In this document: piece by piece, positions 8,470-17,504 of the stretch | Numbering within the stretch: position 1 is the first letter of the stretch | How the letters are laid out: each line of letters starts with the position of its first letter | Source: Streptomyces chartreusis | GTDB taxonomy: Bacteria; Actinomycetota; Actinomycetes; Streptomycetales; Streptomycetaceae | Direction of reading: 5' to 3' | Assembly (NCBI RefSeq): GCF_008704715.1 | Contig: NZ_CP023689.1 | Location: 7,130,001-7,194,000 of the forward strand | DNA length: 64,000 nucleotides | The notes under the pieces: model-generated | Databases searched by the model: none | The model's input: only the letters and a program-made list of their open reading frames with translations | Told to the model about the DNA's origin: nothing | Position numbers and translations under genes: made by a program

Positions 8470-8503
8470 ACGAAGGGGCACGGCCGCGGCCGTACCCCTT
8501 CGT
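8470..8503 (-). terminator. rho-independent-type terminator of aceE
   Basis: ACGAAGGGG at 8470-8478 pairs with CCCCTTCGT at 8495-8503, and the centre ACGGCCGCGGCCGT is itself a palindrome, giving a long stem with one mismatch. It begins 16 bp past the aceE stop codon on the minus strand. Confidence 0.85.
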
Positions 8504-8518
8504 CGTCGTCACTCGGTC

Positions 8519-11221
8519 CTACAGGCCGTACTTCTCCCGGGCCTCCTTGACCGCCGTCGCCTTGACCTCGCCGCGCTTCGCGAGCTGGGCCAGGGCCGCC
8601 ACGACGATCGACTCGGCGTCGACGCCGAAGTGGCGGCGGGCCGCCTCTCGGGTGTCGGAGAGACCGAAGCCGTCGGCGCCGAGGGAGGAGTAGTCCTGCT
8701 CGACCCACTGCGCGATCTGGTCCGGGACCTGGCGCATGTAGTCGGAGACCGCCAGCACCGGGCCGTCGGCGCCCTGCAGCGCCTGCCGGACGAACGGGAC
8801 GCGCTCCTCGCCGCGCAGCAGCGCGGCGTCCGCCTCCAGGGCGTCGCGGCGCAGCTCCGTCCAGGACGTCGCCGACCAGACGTCGGCCGCCACGCCCCAC
8901 TCCTCGGCGAGCAGCTTCTGCGCCTGGAGCGTCCAGTGGATCGCCGTGCCGGAGCCGAGGAGCTGGATCCGCGGGGCGTTCGCGACCGGGCTGAGGCCCG
9001 CCGACTCCGCCGTGTTGAAGCGGTACAGGCCCTTGACGATGCCCTCGTCGATGCCGAGCCCGGACGGCTTCGCCGGCTGCGGCATCGGCTCGTTGTAGAC
9101 GGTCAGGTAGTAGAAGACGTCCGGGTCCTCGCCCGGCGCGGCCTCGCCGTACATCCGGCGCAGACCGTCCTTGACGATCGCCGCGACCTCGTAGGCGAAG
9201 GCCGGGTCGTACGTCAGCGCGGCCGGGTTGGTCGCCGCGATCACCGGCGAGTGGCCGTCGGCGTGCTGCAGGCCCTCGCCCGTCAGGGTCGTACGGCCCG
9301 CGGTGGCGCCGACGAGGAAGCCGCGGCCGAGCTGGTCGCCGAGCTGCCACATCTGGTCGGCCGTGCGCTGCCAGCCGAACATCGAGTAGAAGATGTAGAA
9401 CGGGATCATCACCTCGCCGTGCGTCGAGTACGCGGTGGACGCGGCGATGAAGTCGGCCATCGAACCGGCCTCGGTGATCCCCTCGTTGAGGATCTGGCCG
9501 TTCTTGGCCTCCTTGTAGTACATCAGCTGGTCACGGTCGACCGGCTCGTACGTCTGGCCCTTGGGGGAGTAGATGCCGAGCGACGGGAAGAGCGACTCCA
9601 TACCGAAGGTGCGCGCCTCGTCCGGGACGATCGGCACCCAGCGCTTGCCCGACTCCTTGTCGCGGACGAGGTCCTTGATCAGGCGGACGAAGGCCATGGT
9701 GGTGGCCACGTTCTGCGAACCGGAACCCTTGTCGAAGGACGCGAACGCCTTCTCGGCCGGGGCCGGCAGCGGGGCCACCGGGTGCACACGGCGGGCCGGG
9801 GCCGGACCGCCGAGGGCCGCGCGGCGCTCCTGGAGGTAGCGGACCTCGGCGGAGTCGGCGCCCGGGTGGCCGTAGGGCACCTGGCCGTCGGCGAAGGCGC
9901 TGTCGGAGATCGGCAGCTCCAGCAGGTCGCGCATCGTCTTGAACTCGTCCACCGTCAGCTTCTTCATCTGGTGGTTGGCGTTCTTCGACGCGAAGCCGGC
10001 ACCGAGGGTGTGGCCCTTGACCGTCTGGGCCAGGATCACGGTCGGCGCGCCCTTGAACTCGACGGCGGCCTTGTAGGCGGCGTACACCTTGCGGGCCTCG
10101 TGGCCACCGCGGGAGAGGTGGAAGCACTCGATGATCTTGTCGTCGCTCAGCAGCTTCGCCATCTCGACCAGCGCGGGGTCGGCGCCGAAGAAGTCCTGGC
10201 GGATATAGGCCGCGTCGCGGGTCTGGTACGTCTGCACCTGCGCGTCGGGTACCTGGCGCAGGCGGCGTACGAGCGCGCCGGTGGTGTCGAGCTGGAACAG
10301 CTCGTCCCAGGCCGTGCCCCACATCGTCTTGACGACGTTCCAGCCGGCGCCGCGGAACTGCGCCTCCAGCTCCTGCACGATCTTGAAGTTCGCGCGGACC
10401 GGGCCGTCGAGGCGCTGGAGGTTGCAGTTGATGACGAAGGTCAGGTTGTCCAGACCCTCACGGGAGGCCAGGGCGAGTGCCGCCGTGGATTCCGGCTCGT
10501 CCATCTCGCCGTCGCCGAGGAAGGCCCAGACGTGGGAGTCGGAGACGTCCTTGATGCCGCGCGCCGTCAGATAGCGGTTGAAGCGCGCCTGGTAGATCGC
10601 CGACAGCGGGCCGAGGCCCATGGACACCGTCGGGAACTCCCACAGCCAGGGCAGCCGGCGCGGGTGCGGGTACGACGGCAGGCCGTTGCCGCCCGCCTCC
10701 TGGCGGAAGTTGTCGAGGTGCGCCTCGGTGAGGCGCCCGTCGAGGAAGGCACGGGCGTAGATGCCGGGGGAGGCGTGGCCCTGGATGTAGAGCTGGTCGC
10801 CGGACCCGTCGGCCTCCTTGCCCTTGAAGAAGTGGTTGAAGCCGGTCTCGTAGAGCCAGGCCGCGGAGGCGAAGGTGGCGATGTGGCCGCCGACGCCGTA
10901 TTTGGAGCCGCGGGTCACCATGGCGGCCGCGTTCCAGCGGTTCCACGCGGTGATCTTCCGCTCCATCTCCTCGTCACCGGGCACGGTCGGCTCGGCGGCG
11001 GTCGGGATGGTGTTGACGTAGTCGGTCTCGAGGAGCTTCGGCAGCGCGATGCCGCCCGCCTCGGCCCGCTCCAGCGTGCGGCGCATCAGGTATGCGGCGC
11101 GGTGCGGACCTGCCGCCTTGGCGACCGCGTCCAGCGAGGCCTGCCATTCGGCGGTCTCCTCCGGATCACGGTCGGGGAGCTGGTCGAGCGCGCTCGGCTG
11201 GATGGCGTTGGGGTCGGTCAT
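8519..11221 (-). CDS. aceE: Pyruvate dehydrogenase E1 component, homodimeric type
   Basis: A 900-residue thiamine-diphosphate enzyme of the homodimeric AceE type. The ThDP motif region VWAFLGDGEMDEPES (GDG...) is present, together with YSHPHPRRLPWLWEFPTVSMG-like E1 segments (here PSYPHPRRLPWLWEFPTVSM), GHASPGIYARAFLDGR and NHQMKKLTVDEFK. It decarboxylates pyruvate and passes the acetyl group to the lipoyl domains of E2 (sucB, 12.5 kb), with lpdA as E3. The ATG at 11221 has a GAGGAAGG ribosome-binding site. The gene sits downstream of a GntR regulator on the same strand, with a palindromic operator candidate 120 bp upstream. Length is normal for the family. Confidence 0.97.
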   Translation of the reverse strand: MTDPNAIQPSALDQLPDRDPEETAEWQASLDAVAKAAGPHRAAYLMRRTLERAEAGGIALPKLLETDYVNTIPTAAEPTVPGDEEMERKITAWNRWNAAAMVTRGSKYGVGGHIATFASAAWLYETGFNHFFKGKEADGSGDQLYIQGHASPGIYARAFLDGRLTEAHLDNFRQEAGGNGLPSYPHPRRLPWLWEFPTVSMGLGPLSAIYQARFNRYLTARGIKDVSDSHVWAFLGDGEMDEPESTAALALASREGLDNLTFVINCNLQRLDGPVRANFKIVQELEAQFRGAGWNVVKTMWGTAWDELFQLDTTGALVRRLRQVPDAQVQTYQTRDAAYIRQDFFGADPALVEMAKLLSDDKIIECFHLSRGGHEARKVYAAYKAAVEFKGAPTVILAQTVKGHTLGAGFASKNANHQMKKLTVDEFKTMRDLLELPISDSAFADGQVPYGHPGADSAEVRYLQERRAALGGPAPARRVHPVAPLPAPAEKAFASFDKGSGSQNVATTMAFVRLIKDLVRDKESGKRWVPIVPDEARTFGMESLFPSLGIYSPKGQTYEPVDRDQLMYYKEAKNGQILNEGITEAGSMADFIAASTAYSTHGEVMIPFYIFYSMFGWQRTADQMWQLGDQLGRGFLVGATAGRTTLTGEGLQHADGHSPVIAATNPAALTYDPAFAYEVAAIVKDGLRRMYGEAAPGEDPDVFYYLTVYNEPMPQPAKPSGLGIDEGIVKGLYRFNTAESAGLSPVANAPRIQLLGSGTAIHWTLQAQKLLAEEWGVAADVWSATSWTELRRDALEADAALLRGEERVPFVRQALQGADGPVLAVSDYMRQVPDQIAQWVEQDYSSLGADGFGLSDTREAARRHFGVDAESIVVAALAQLAKRGEVKATAVKEAREKYGL

Positions 11222-11340
11222 GTCGCCGCCTTCCTCAGTCGAAGGGGGTTCCCTCATCGGTAAGGGTTCGGGGTTGCCCTTTGTCTTTGGCAGGACAGGG
11301 CGAAGACCTCGGTGGAGGTCCGTCGGCGACAATAACTCTC

Positions 11341-11357
11341 TGATCGATGATCGATCA
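11341..11357. promoter_or_regulatory. perfect palindrome TGATCGAT-G-ATCGATCA upstream of aceE
   Basis: A 17-bp perfect inverted repeat with a single central base lies about 120 bp before the aceE start, in the space between aceE and the GntR gene. Its AT content is conspicuous in this GC-rich setting. Size and symmetry suit a dimeric helix-turn-helix repressor; the neighbouring GntR protein is the natural candidate, by inference only. Confidence 0.6.
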
Positions 11358-11482
11358 AAGGGTAGAGGGTGAAAACCTCTTGATCACGAGAAAGTCGGCA
11401 CGCGGTGCCTTTCGGACAGGCACCGGGTGCCGCGTTTTTCCCGGGTTTTCGCAGGTGAGGCCACGTATGAGCGGGGCCGCGC

Positions 11483-12112
11483 TCAGGACTCGTGCCGGGG
11501 GGCGCAGCCGAGCACATGCGCCTTGACGATCTCGGCGATCCGGGGGTCCCGGCGCCGGAACGCCGCCACCAGCTCCTCGTGCTCCTCCGCGTACGACTGC
11601 TGCACGGTGCCCAGCCAGCGGATGGACAGGGCCGTGAAGACCTCGATGCCGAGGCCCTCCCAGGTGTGCAGCAGCACGGAGTTGCCGGCGGCGCGGACCA
11701 TCTCGCGGTGGAAGGCGACCGTGTGCCGGACCTGGCCCGTGCCGTCGGAGTTGCGGTCGGCGTCGTAGAGCGCGGTGACGTGCGGGTCCAGGGCGGAGCA
11801 GTCCTCGGCGAGGCGGTCGGCGGCGAGCTCGGCGGCGATGGCCTCCAGGCCGGCCCGGACCGGGTAGCTCTCCTCCAGGTCGGCGGCGGTCAGGCTGCGG
11901 ACGCGTACGCCCTTGTTCGGCGCCGACTCGATCAGGCGCAGGGACTCCAGCTCGCGCAGTGCCTCGCGTACGGGGGTCTGGCTGACCTCCAGCTCGGTGG
12001 CGATACGCCGCTCCACGATCCGCTCGCCCGGCTGCCAGCGACCGCTGATGATCCCCTCCAGGATGTGCTCGCGGATCTGTTCGCGCAGCGAGTGGATGAC
12101 GGGGGCGGTCAT
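11483..12112 (-). CDS. GntR-family (FadR/FCD subfamily) transcriptional regulator
   Basis: The 209-residue protein has an N-terminal winged helix (SLREQIREHILEGIISGRWQ, then SQTPVREALRELESLRLI), the classic GntR signature. A C-terminal FCD all-helical ligand domain follows, with the RAGLEAIAAELAA and HREMVRAAGNSVLL segments that carry metal or ligand contacts. The gene lies directly upstream of aceE on the same strand, suggesting control of pyruvate dehydrogenase in response to an organic acid, as PdhR does in enterobacteria; that link is inference. ATG 12112 follows a ribosome-binding site in CTAAGGAGCCCTC. An imperfect dyad upstream (12132-12146) may be an autoregulatory site. Confidence 0.9.
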   Translation of the reverse strand: MTAPVIHSLREQIREHILEGIISGRWQPGERIVERRIATELEVSQTPVREALRELESLRLIESAPNKGVRVRSLTAADLEESYPVRAGLEAIAAELAADRLAEDCSALDPHVTALYDADRNSDGTGQVRHTVAFHREMVRAAGNSVLLHTWEGLGIEVFTALSIRWLGTVQQSYAEEHEELVAAFRRRDPRIAEIVKAHVLGCAPRHES

Positions 12113-12131
12113 GAGGGCTCCTTAGGGCGCG

Positions 12132-12146
12132 TTGACGTTTAGACAA
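12132..12146. promoter_or_regulatory. imperfect dyad upstream of the GntR gene
   Basis: TTGAC-GTTTA-GACAA, symmetric at four of five arm positions, lies about 20 bp upstream of the regulator's start codon. Position and size suit an autoregulatory operator. Support is modest because the arms are short. Confidence 0.35.
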
Positions 12147-12425
12147 TACGGCCGTGGCGCTCCGCTGGGTGAGCCGACAAGGGGGTCTTGGTGCAGGTGA
12201 GACGAGACTTACACGGGGTTGGGGTGGGGTGGGCGCCCAATGGGTGGGTTCGACTGTCGGCGGGCGGGTGCGGGTAGTCGTGGGCTCGTCGCGCAGTTCC
12301 CCGCGCCCCTTAGGGGCGTACATCGCACCCACCTCAAGGGGCGCGGGGAACTGCGCGACCAGCCACGACCCGCCCGCACCCGCCCGACAACCCCGCGCAC
12401 CGAGCTCTCAGGCGCCCCAAAAAGC
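12147..12425. repeat. intergenic region filled by a long dispersed-type inverted repeat
   Basis: No gene is evident here. A perfect 24-bp inverted repeat, arms 12288-12311 and 12336-12359 with core GCGCAGTTCCCCGCGCCCCT, forms the heart of a longer hairpin whose outer arms (GTCGTGG near 12277 and CCACGAC near 12363) also pair. The same core recurs in at least five other intergenic regions of this window, so it is a dispersed repeat family rather than a gene-specific terminator. Confidence 0.85.
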
Positions 12426-12460
12426 GACGCCCCGCCCGGAGAAGTTCCGGACGGGGCGTC
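12426..12460 (-). terminator. terminator of sucB
   Basis: GACGCCCCG (12426-12434) pairs with CGGGGCGTC (12452-12460), and CCGGA with TCCGG inside. On the minus strand, the sense of sucB, the hairpin follows the stop codon by about 18 bp and is followed by GCTTTTTGG, a genuine T-run. Confidence 0.9.
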
Positions 12461-12478
12461 GTACCGCTTCGTCGGCGA

Positions 12479-14254
12479 TTACAGACCGAGCTCGACCTCG
12501 AACTCGCCGGCCTCCAGGATCGCCTTGACCGCCGTCAGGTAACGGGCCGCGTCGGCGCCGTCGACCAGGCGGTGGTCGTAGGAGAGGGTCAGGTAGGTCA
12601 TGTCGCGGACGCCGATGACCGTGCCCTCCTCCGTCTCGATGACGGCCGGGCGCTTGACCGTGGCGCCGATGCCGAGGATCGCGACCTGGCCCGGCGGCAC
12701 GATGATCGTGTCGAAGAGCGCACCGCGCGAACCGGTGTTGGAGATGGTGAAGGTCGCGCCGGACAGCTCGTCGGGCGTGATCTTGCTGGCGCGGACCTTG
12801 CCGGCCAGGTCGGCCGTGGCCTTGGCGATGCCGGCGATGTTCAGGTCGCCCGCACCCTTGATGACCGGGGTCATCAGGCCCTTCTCCGAGTCCACCGCGA
12901 TTCCGACGTTCTCGGAGTCGAAGTAGGTGATCGTGCCCTCGGCCTCGTTGATCTTGGCGTTGATGACCGGGTGGGCCTTCAGCGCCTGGGCCGCCGCCTT
13001 CACGAAGAACGGCATCGGGGAGAGCTTGACGCCCTCGCGCGCGGCGAAGGAGTCCTTGGCCTGCGTGCGCAGACGCATCAGACGGGTCACGTCGACCTCG
13101 ACGACCGAGGACAGCTGCGCCTGCTCGTGCAGCGCCTTGACCATGTTGTCGCCGATGACCTTGCGGATGCGCGGCATCTTGACGGTCTGGCCGCGGAGGG
13201 GAGAGACCTCCAGGGCCGGTGCCTTCTTGGCGGCGGCCGGGGCAGCGGCGGCGGCCGGAGCCGGAGCGGCAGCGGCGGCCTTCGCGGCCTCGGCGGCGGC
13301 GATGACGTCCTGCTTGCGGATACGGCCGCCGACGCCGGTGCCCTTGACGCTGGCCAGGTCGACGCCGTTCTCGGCGGCGAGCTTGCGCACCAGCGGGGTG
13401 ACGTAGGCGCCCTCGTCGGTCGCCTGGGCGGCGGCCGGAGCGGCCGGAGCCGGGGTGACCGGGGCCGGAGCGGCCGGCGCGGGAGCCGGAGCCGCGGGGG
13501 CGACCGGAGCCGGGGCGGCAGCGGCGGGCGCGGCCGGAGCGGCGGGGGCAGCCGGGGCTGCGGGCGCGGCCGGAGCCGGAGCAGCGGGGGCGGGGGCCGG
13601 AGCCGCCGGGGCCGGGGCGGCCGCCGGAGCGGCACCCGCGACACCGATGACGGCCAGCTTGGCGCCGACCTCGGCCGTCTCGTCCTCGCCGACCACGATC
13701 TCCAGCAGCGTGCCGGAGGTGGGCGCGGGGATCTCGGTGTCGACCTTGTCCGTCGACACCTCCAGCAGCGGCTCGTCGGCCTCGACGCTGTCGCCGACCG
13801 ACTTCAGCCAGCGGGTGACGGTGCCCTCGGTGACGGACTCGCCGAGCGCGGGCAGGACGACGTCCGTGCCCTCGGCGGAGCCGGCGCCGGCGGTGGCCTC
13901 GGCGGTGGGCGCCGGAGCCGGGGCGGCCTGCTCGGTGGACGGGGCAGCGGCCTGCGGGGCCGGCTCCGGCTGGGCGGGCTCGGCGGCCGGGGCCGGGGCG
14001 GCAGCGGGGGCACCCGTGCCGTCGTCGATGACGGCCAGCTCGGCGCCGACCTCAACGGTCTCGTCCTCGGCGACCTTGATGGAGGCGAGGACACCGGCGG
14101 CGGGCGAAGGGATCTCGGTGTCGACCTTGTCGGTCGACACCTCGAGCAGCGGCTCGTCGGCCTCGACGCGCTCGCCCTCGGCCTTCAGCCAGCGGGTGAC
14201 AGTGCCCTCGGTGACGCTCTCGCCGAGCGCCGGAAGGGTTACGGAAACCGCCAT
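12479..14254 (-). CDS. sucB: Dihydrolipoamide acyltransferase (E2) with two lipoyl domains
   Basis: The 591-residue protein has two nearly identical lipoyl domains, each with ALGESVTEGTVTRWLK and EPLLEVSTDKVDTEIP (the lysine in STDKVDT is the lipoylation site), joined by long Ala-Pro linkers. A peripheral-subunit-binding domain follows (YVTPLVRKLAAENGVDLASV), then a catalytic acyltransferase domain ending in TLSYDHRLVDGADAARYL with the DHRxxDG active-site motif. It transfers acyl groups from E1-bound lipoamide to CoA. In actinobacteria this E2 is shared by pyruvate and 2-oxoglutarate dehydrogenases, which explains SucB naming next to aceE. It lies between the GntR gene and lpdA on the same strand, with AAGGAG upstream of ATG 14254. 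Confidence 0.95.
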   Translation of the reverse strand: MAVSVTLPALGESVTEGTVTRWLKAEGERVEADEPLLEVSTDKVDTEIPSPAAGVLASIKVAEDETVEVGAELAVIDDGTGAPAAAPAPAAEPAQPEPAPQAAAPSTEQAAPAPAPTAEATAGAGSAEGTDVVLPALGESVTEGTVTRWLKSVGDSVEADEPLLEVSTDKVDTEIPAPTSGTLLEIVVGEDETAEVGAKLAVIGVAGAAPAAAPAPAAPAPAPAAPAPAAPAAPAAPAAPAAPAAAAPAPVAPAAPAPAPAAPAPVTPAPAAPAAAQATDEGAYVTPLVRKLAAENGVDLASVKGTGVGGRIRKQDVIAAAEAAKAAAAAPAPAAAAAPAAAKKAPALEVSPLRGQTVKMPRIRKVIGDNMVKALHEQAQLSSVVEVDVTRLMRLRTQAKDSFAAREGVKLSPMPFFVKAAAQALKAHPVINAKINEAEGTITYFDSENVGIAVDSEKGLMTPVIKGAGDLNIAGIAKATADLAGKVRASKITPDELSGATFTISNTGSRGALFDTIIVPPGQVAILGIGATVKRPAVIETEEGTVIGVRDMTYLTLSYDHRLVDGADAARYLTAVKAILEAGEFEVELGL

Positions 14255-14312
14255 GGTTTCGGTTGCTCCTTACGAATTGCGGAAGTCTGTGTCGTCGCTT
14301 CGTGACCGAGGG

Positions 14313-15701
14313 TCAGTCGTGAGCGTGCAGCGGCTTGCCGGCCAGGGCCAGGTGGGCCTCGCCGAGCGCCTCGTTCTGCGTCGGGTGGGCGTGGATGAGC
14401 TGGGCGACCTCGGCCGGCAGCGCCTCCCAGTTGTAGATCAGCTGGGCCTCGCCGACCTGCTCGCCCATACGGTCGCCGACCATGTGGACGCCGACCACCG
14501 CACCGTCCTTCACCTGGACGAGCTTGATCTCGCCCGCGGTGTTGAGGATCTTGCTCTTGCCGTTGCCCGCCAGGTTGTACTTCAGAGCGACGACCTTGTC
14601 CGCACCGTAGATCTCCTTGGCCTTGGCCTCGGTGATACCGACGGAGGCGACCTCCGGGTGGCAGTAGGTCACGCGGGGGACACCGTCGTAGTCGATCGGG
14701 ACGGTCTTCAGACCGGCCAGACGCTCCGCAACCAGGATGCCCTCGGCGAAGCCGACGTGCGCGAGCTGGAGCGTGGGCACCAGGTCACCGACGGCGGAGA
14801 TGGTCGGGACGTTGGTGCGCATGTACTCGTCGACGAGGACGTAGCCGCGGTCCATGGCGACGCCCTGCTCCTCGTAGCCGAGGCCGGCGGAGACCGGGCC
14901 GCGGCCGACGGCGACCAGCAGGACCTCGGCCTCGAACTCCTTGCCGTCGGCGAGGATGACCTTGACGCCGTCGGCGGTGTACTCGGCCTTGGAGAAGAAG
15001 GTGCCCAGGTTGAACTTGATGCCGCGCTTGCGGAACGCGCGCTCAAGAAGCTTGGAGGAGTTCTCGTCCTCGACCGGGACGAGGTGCTTCAGGCCCTCGA
15101 TGACGGTGACCTCGGAGCCGAAGGACTTCCACGCCGAGGCGAACTCGACGCCGATGACGCCGCCGCCCAGGATGATCGCGGACTTGGGCACGCGGTCCAG
15201 GACGAGGGCGTGGTCGGAGGAGATGATCCGGTTGCCGTCGATCTCCAGGCCCGGCAGCGACTTCGGCACGGAGCCGGTCGCCAGCAGGACGTGGCGGCCC
15301 TGGACGCGCCGGCCGTTCACGTCGACGGAGGTGGGGGAGGACAGTCGGCCCTCACCCTCGATGTACGTCACCTTGCGGGAGGCGACAAGACCCTGGAGGC
15401 CCTTGTACAGGCCGGCGATCACGCCGTCCTTGTACTTGTGCACACCGGCGATGTCGATGCCCTCGAAGGTGGCCTTCACGCCGAACTGCTCGCTCTCACG
15501 AGCCTGGTCGGCGATCTCGCCCGCGTGAAGCAGGGCCTTGGTGGGGATGCATCCCCGGTGCAGGCAGGTGCCGCCGACCTTGTCCTTCTCGATCAGGGCG
15601 ACGTCCAGGCCCAGCTGCGCCCCGCGCAGGGCCGCAGCGTAACCACCGCTACCACCGCCGAGGATCACTAGGTCGAAAACGGTGCTGGCGTCGTTCGCCA
15701 C
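14313..15701 (-). CDS. lpdA: Dihydrolipoyl dehydrogenase (E3)
   Basis: A 462-residue flavoprotein with the FAD-binding GGGSGGYAAALRGAQLGLDV motif and the redox-active disulfide GGTCLHRGCIPTKALLH. It also has the NAD-binding motif LGGGVIGVEFASAWKSFG, the second FAD contact ISAVGDL, and the C-terminal active-site HAHPTQNEALGEA (His-Glu dyad). It reoxidises dihydrolipoamide on E2 with NAD+. The start is GTG at 15701 because GGAGG lies eight bases upstream; an upstream ATG exists but would bury that site. It is placed 58 bp upstream of sucB, so the two are probably co-transcribed. Confidence 0.96.
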   Translation of the reverse strand: MANDASTVFDLVILGGGSGGYAAALRGAQLGLDVALIEKDKVGGTCLHRGCIPTKALLHAGEIADQARESEQFGVKATFEGIDIAGVHKYKDGVIAGLYKGLQGLVASRKVTYIEGEGRLSSPTSVDVNGRRVQGRHVLLATGSVPKSLPGLEIDGNRIISSDHALVLDRVPKSAIILGGGVIGVEFASAWKSFGSEVTVIEGLKHLVPVEDENSSKLLERAFRKRGIKFNLGTFFSKAEYTADGVKVILADGKEFEAEVLLVAVGRGPVSAGLGYEEQGVAMDRGYVLVDEYMRTNVPTISAVGDLVPTLQLAHVGFAEGILVAERLAGLKTVPIDYDGVPRVTYCHPEVASVGITEAKAKEIYGADKVVALKYNLAGNGKSKILNTAGEIKLVQVKDGAVVGVHMVGDRMGEQVGEAQLIYNWEALPAEVAQLIHAHPTQNEALGEAHLALAGKPLHAHD

Positions 15702-15909
15702 GTCACGTCCTCCATGCATGTGCGCCGTACGCCGGTCAGCGTTGACCGGGCGGCGGCTGGTGTCCGGCCGCTCTTTCTTCGGCCCTGTGGTGGGGGCCCT
15801 GTCCTGCCGAGCCCCATCTTCGCACTTGTCCACACCGAACGAGACGCCGGGCCGGTGTGTGAGACGTCCCACGTTCAGCTGAGCGCACGGGAGAGGCGGG
15901 CATGGAAGA

Positions 15910-15940
15910 GGGGCTCCGCCCTACCCGCGCGCGGAGCCCC
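15910..15940 (-). terminator. terminator of pepA
   Basis: GGGGCTCCGC (15910-15919) and GCGGAGCCCC (15931-15940) form a 10-bp perfect stem with an 11-base loop, 17 bp past the pepA stop codon on the minus strand. It separates pepA from lpdA transcription. Confidence 0.75.
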
Positions 15941-15956
15941 CTCAACCCGAACGACG

Positions 15957-17504
15957 TCAGCCCAGGTCGCCCGCGGCCGTCAGCTCGGCGAGCCGGACCA
16001 GGGTGCGCACGGCGGAACCGGTACCGCCCTTGGGCGTGTAGCCGAAGGGGCCGCCCTCGTTGAACGCCGGCCCCGCGATGTCCAGGTGCGCCCAGGTGAT
16101 CCCCTCACCCACGAACTCCCGCAGGAACAGACCGGCGACCAGTCCACCGCCCATGCGCTCACCCATGTTGGCGATGTCGGCGGTGGGCGAGTCCATGCCC
16201 TTGCGCAGGTGCTCCGGCAGCGGCATAGGCCACGACGGCTCCCCGACCTCCTCGGCGGCCTCCACGATCGCGGAGCGGAACGCCTCGTCGTTGGCCATCA
16301 CGCCGAAGGTGCGGCTGCCGAGCGCCAGCACCATGGCGCCGGTCAGCGTGGCCACGTCCACGATCGCGTCCGGCTTCTCCTGCGAAGCGGCCCACAGCGC
16401 GTCGGCGAGCACGAGCCGGCCCTCGGCGTCGGTGTTGAGCACCTCCACGGTCTTGCCGCTGAACATGCGCAGCACGTCACCGGGGCGCACCGCGGATCCC
16501 GAGGGCATGTTCTCGGCCAGCGCCAGCCAGCCGGTGACGTTCACCTGGAGCCCGAGGCGGGCCGCCGCGACCACGCCGGCGAACACGGCGGCCGCGCCGC
16601 TCATGTCGCACTTCATCGTCTCGTTGTGCCCGGCCGGCTTCAGCGAGATGCCGCCCGAGTCGTAGGTGATGCCCTTGCCGACGAGCGCGAGGTGCTTGCT
16701 CGCCTTGGAGTGCGTGTACGTCAGCTTCACCAGCCGCGGACCCGCCTGCGAGCCGGAGCCGACGCCGAGGATGCCGCCGTAGCCGCCCTTGGTGAGCGCC
16801 TTCTCGTCGAGCACCTGCACCTTGATGCCGTGCTCCTTGCCGGCCGCCGTGGCGATCGCGGCGAACGACTCGGGGGTGAGGTCGTTGGGCGGGGTGTTGA
16901 TCAGGTCGCGGGCGCGGTTGAGCTCCTCGGAGACGGCGGTGGCGCGCTCGATCGCGGCCTTGTGCTCCTTGTCGCGGGGCTTGCCGCCGAGCAGCGCGGC
17001 CTCGGCGAGGGGGGCCTTGCCGTTCTTCTTGCCCTGGGCGCCGGAGTCCTTGCCGTTCTCCTTGTACACGTCGAAGGCGTACGCCCCGAGCAGCACGCCC
17101 TCGGCGACGGCGCCGATGTCGGCGGCGTCGCCCAGCGGCAGCGCGAACGCGGCCTTCTTGGAGCCGGCGAGGGCGCGGGCGGCGACACCGCCGGCCTTGC
17201 GCAGCACCTCGGCGTCGTAGTCGGCGTCCTTCTCGGGCTCGGCGCCCAGCCCCACCGCCAGCACGAGCGGGGCCTTGAACCCGGCGGGGGCGGGGAGCTT
17301 CGTCACCTCGCCCTCGGCGCCGGAGGCACCGAGGGTCTCAAGGACGCCGGCGAGCCTGCCGTCGTACGCCTTGTCCACGGCCTCGGCGCCCGGTGCGACG
17401 ACGAGTCCCGCGGACTTGGACGCAGCGCCCTTGGCGACACCGATCACGATCGCGTCGGCCCGCAGGCCGGGCGCCGCGGCGGTGCTGAGAGTGAGAGCAG
17501 TCAC
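15957..17504 (-). CDS. pepA: Leucyl aminopeptidase (M17)
   Basis: The 515-residue protein carries the M17 metal and active-site signatures: LVGKGITYDSGGISLKPAGH with the metal-binding Lys and Asp, MKCDMSGAAAVFAGVVAAA, and the family hallmark NTDAEGRLVLADAL. It removes N-terminal leucine and related residues in the cytosol as a metal-dependent hexamer. The start is GTG 17504. It is divergent from the secreted deacetylase gene; the 353-bp gap carries several palindromes. Confidence 0.95.
   Translation of the reverse strand: MTALTLSTAAAPGLRADAIVIGVAKGAASKSAGLVVAPGAEAVDKAYDGRLAGVLETLGASGAEGEVTKLPAPAGFKAPLVLAVGLGAEPEKDADYDAEVLRKAGGVAARALAGSKKAAFALPLGDAADIGAVAEGVLLGAYAFDVYKENGKDSGAQGKKNGKAPLAEAALLGGKPRDKEHKAAIERATAVSEELNRARDLINTPPNDLTPESFAAIATAAGKEHGIKVQVLDEKALTKGGYGGILGVGSGSQAGPRLVKLTYTHSKASKHLALVGKGITYDSGGISLKPAGHNETMKCDMSGAAAVFAGVVAAARLGLQVNVTGWLALAENMPSGSAVRPGDVLRMFSGKTVEVLNTDAEGRLVLADALWAASQEKPDAIVDVATLTGAMVLALGSRTFGVMANDEAFRSAIVEAAEEVGEPSWPMPLPEHLRKGMDSPTADIANMGERMGGGLVAGLFLREFVGEGITWAHLDIAGPAFNEGGPFGYTPKGGTGSAVRTLVRLAELTAAGDLG

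Noticed and set aside
8630..11263. An 877-codon plus-strand frame opposite aceE
   Set aside because: Antisense to a certain E1 gene; no start signals or motifs.
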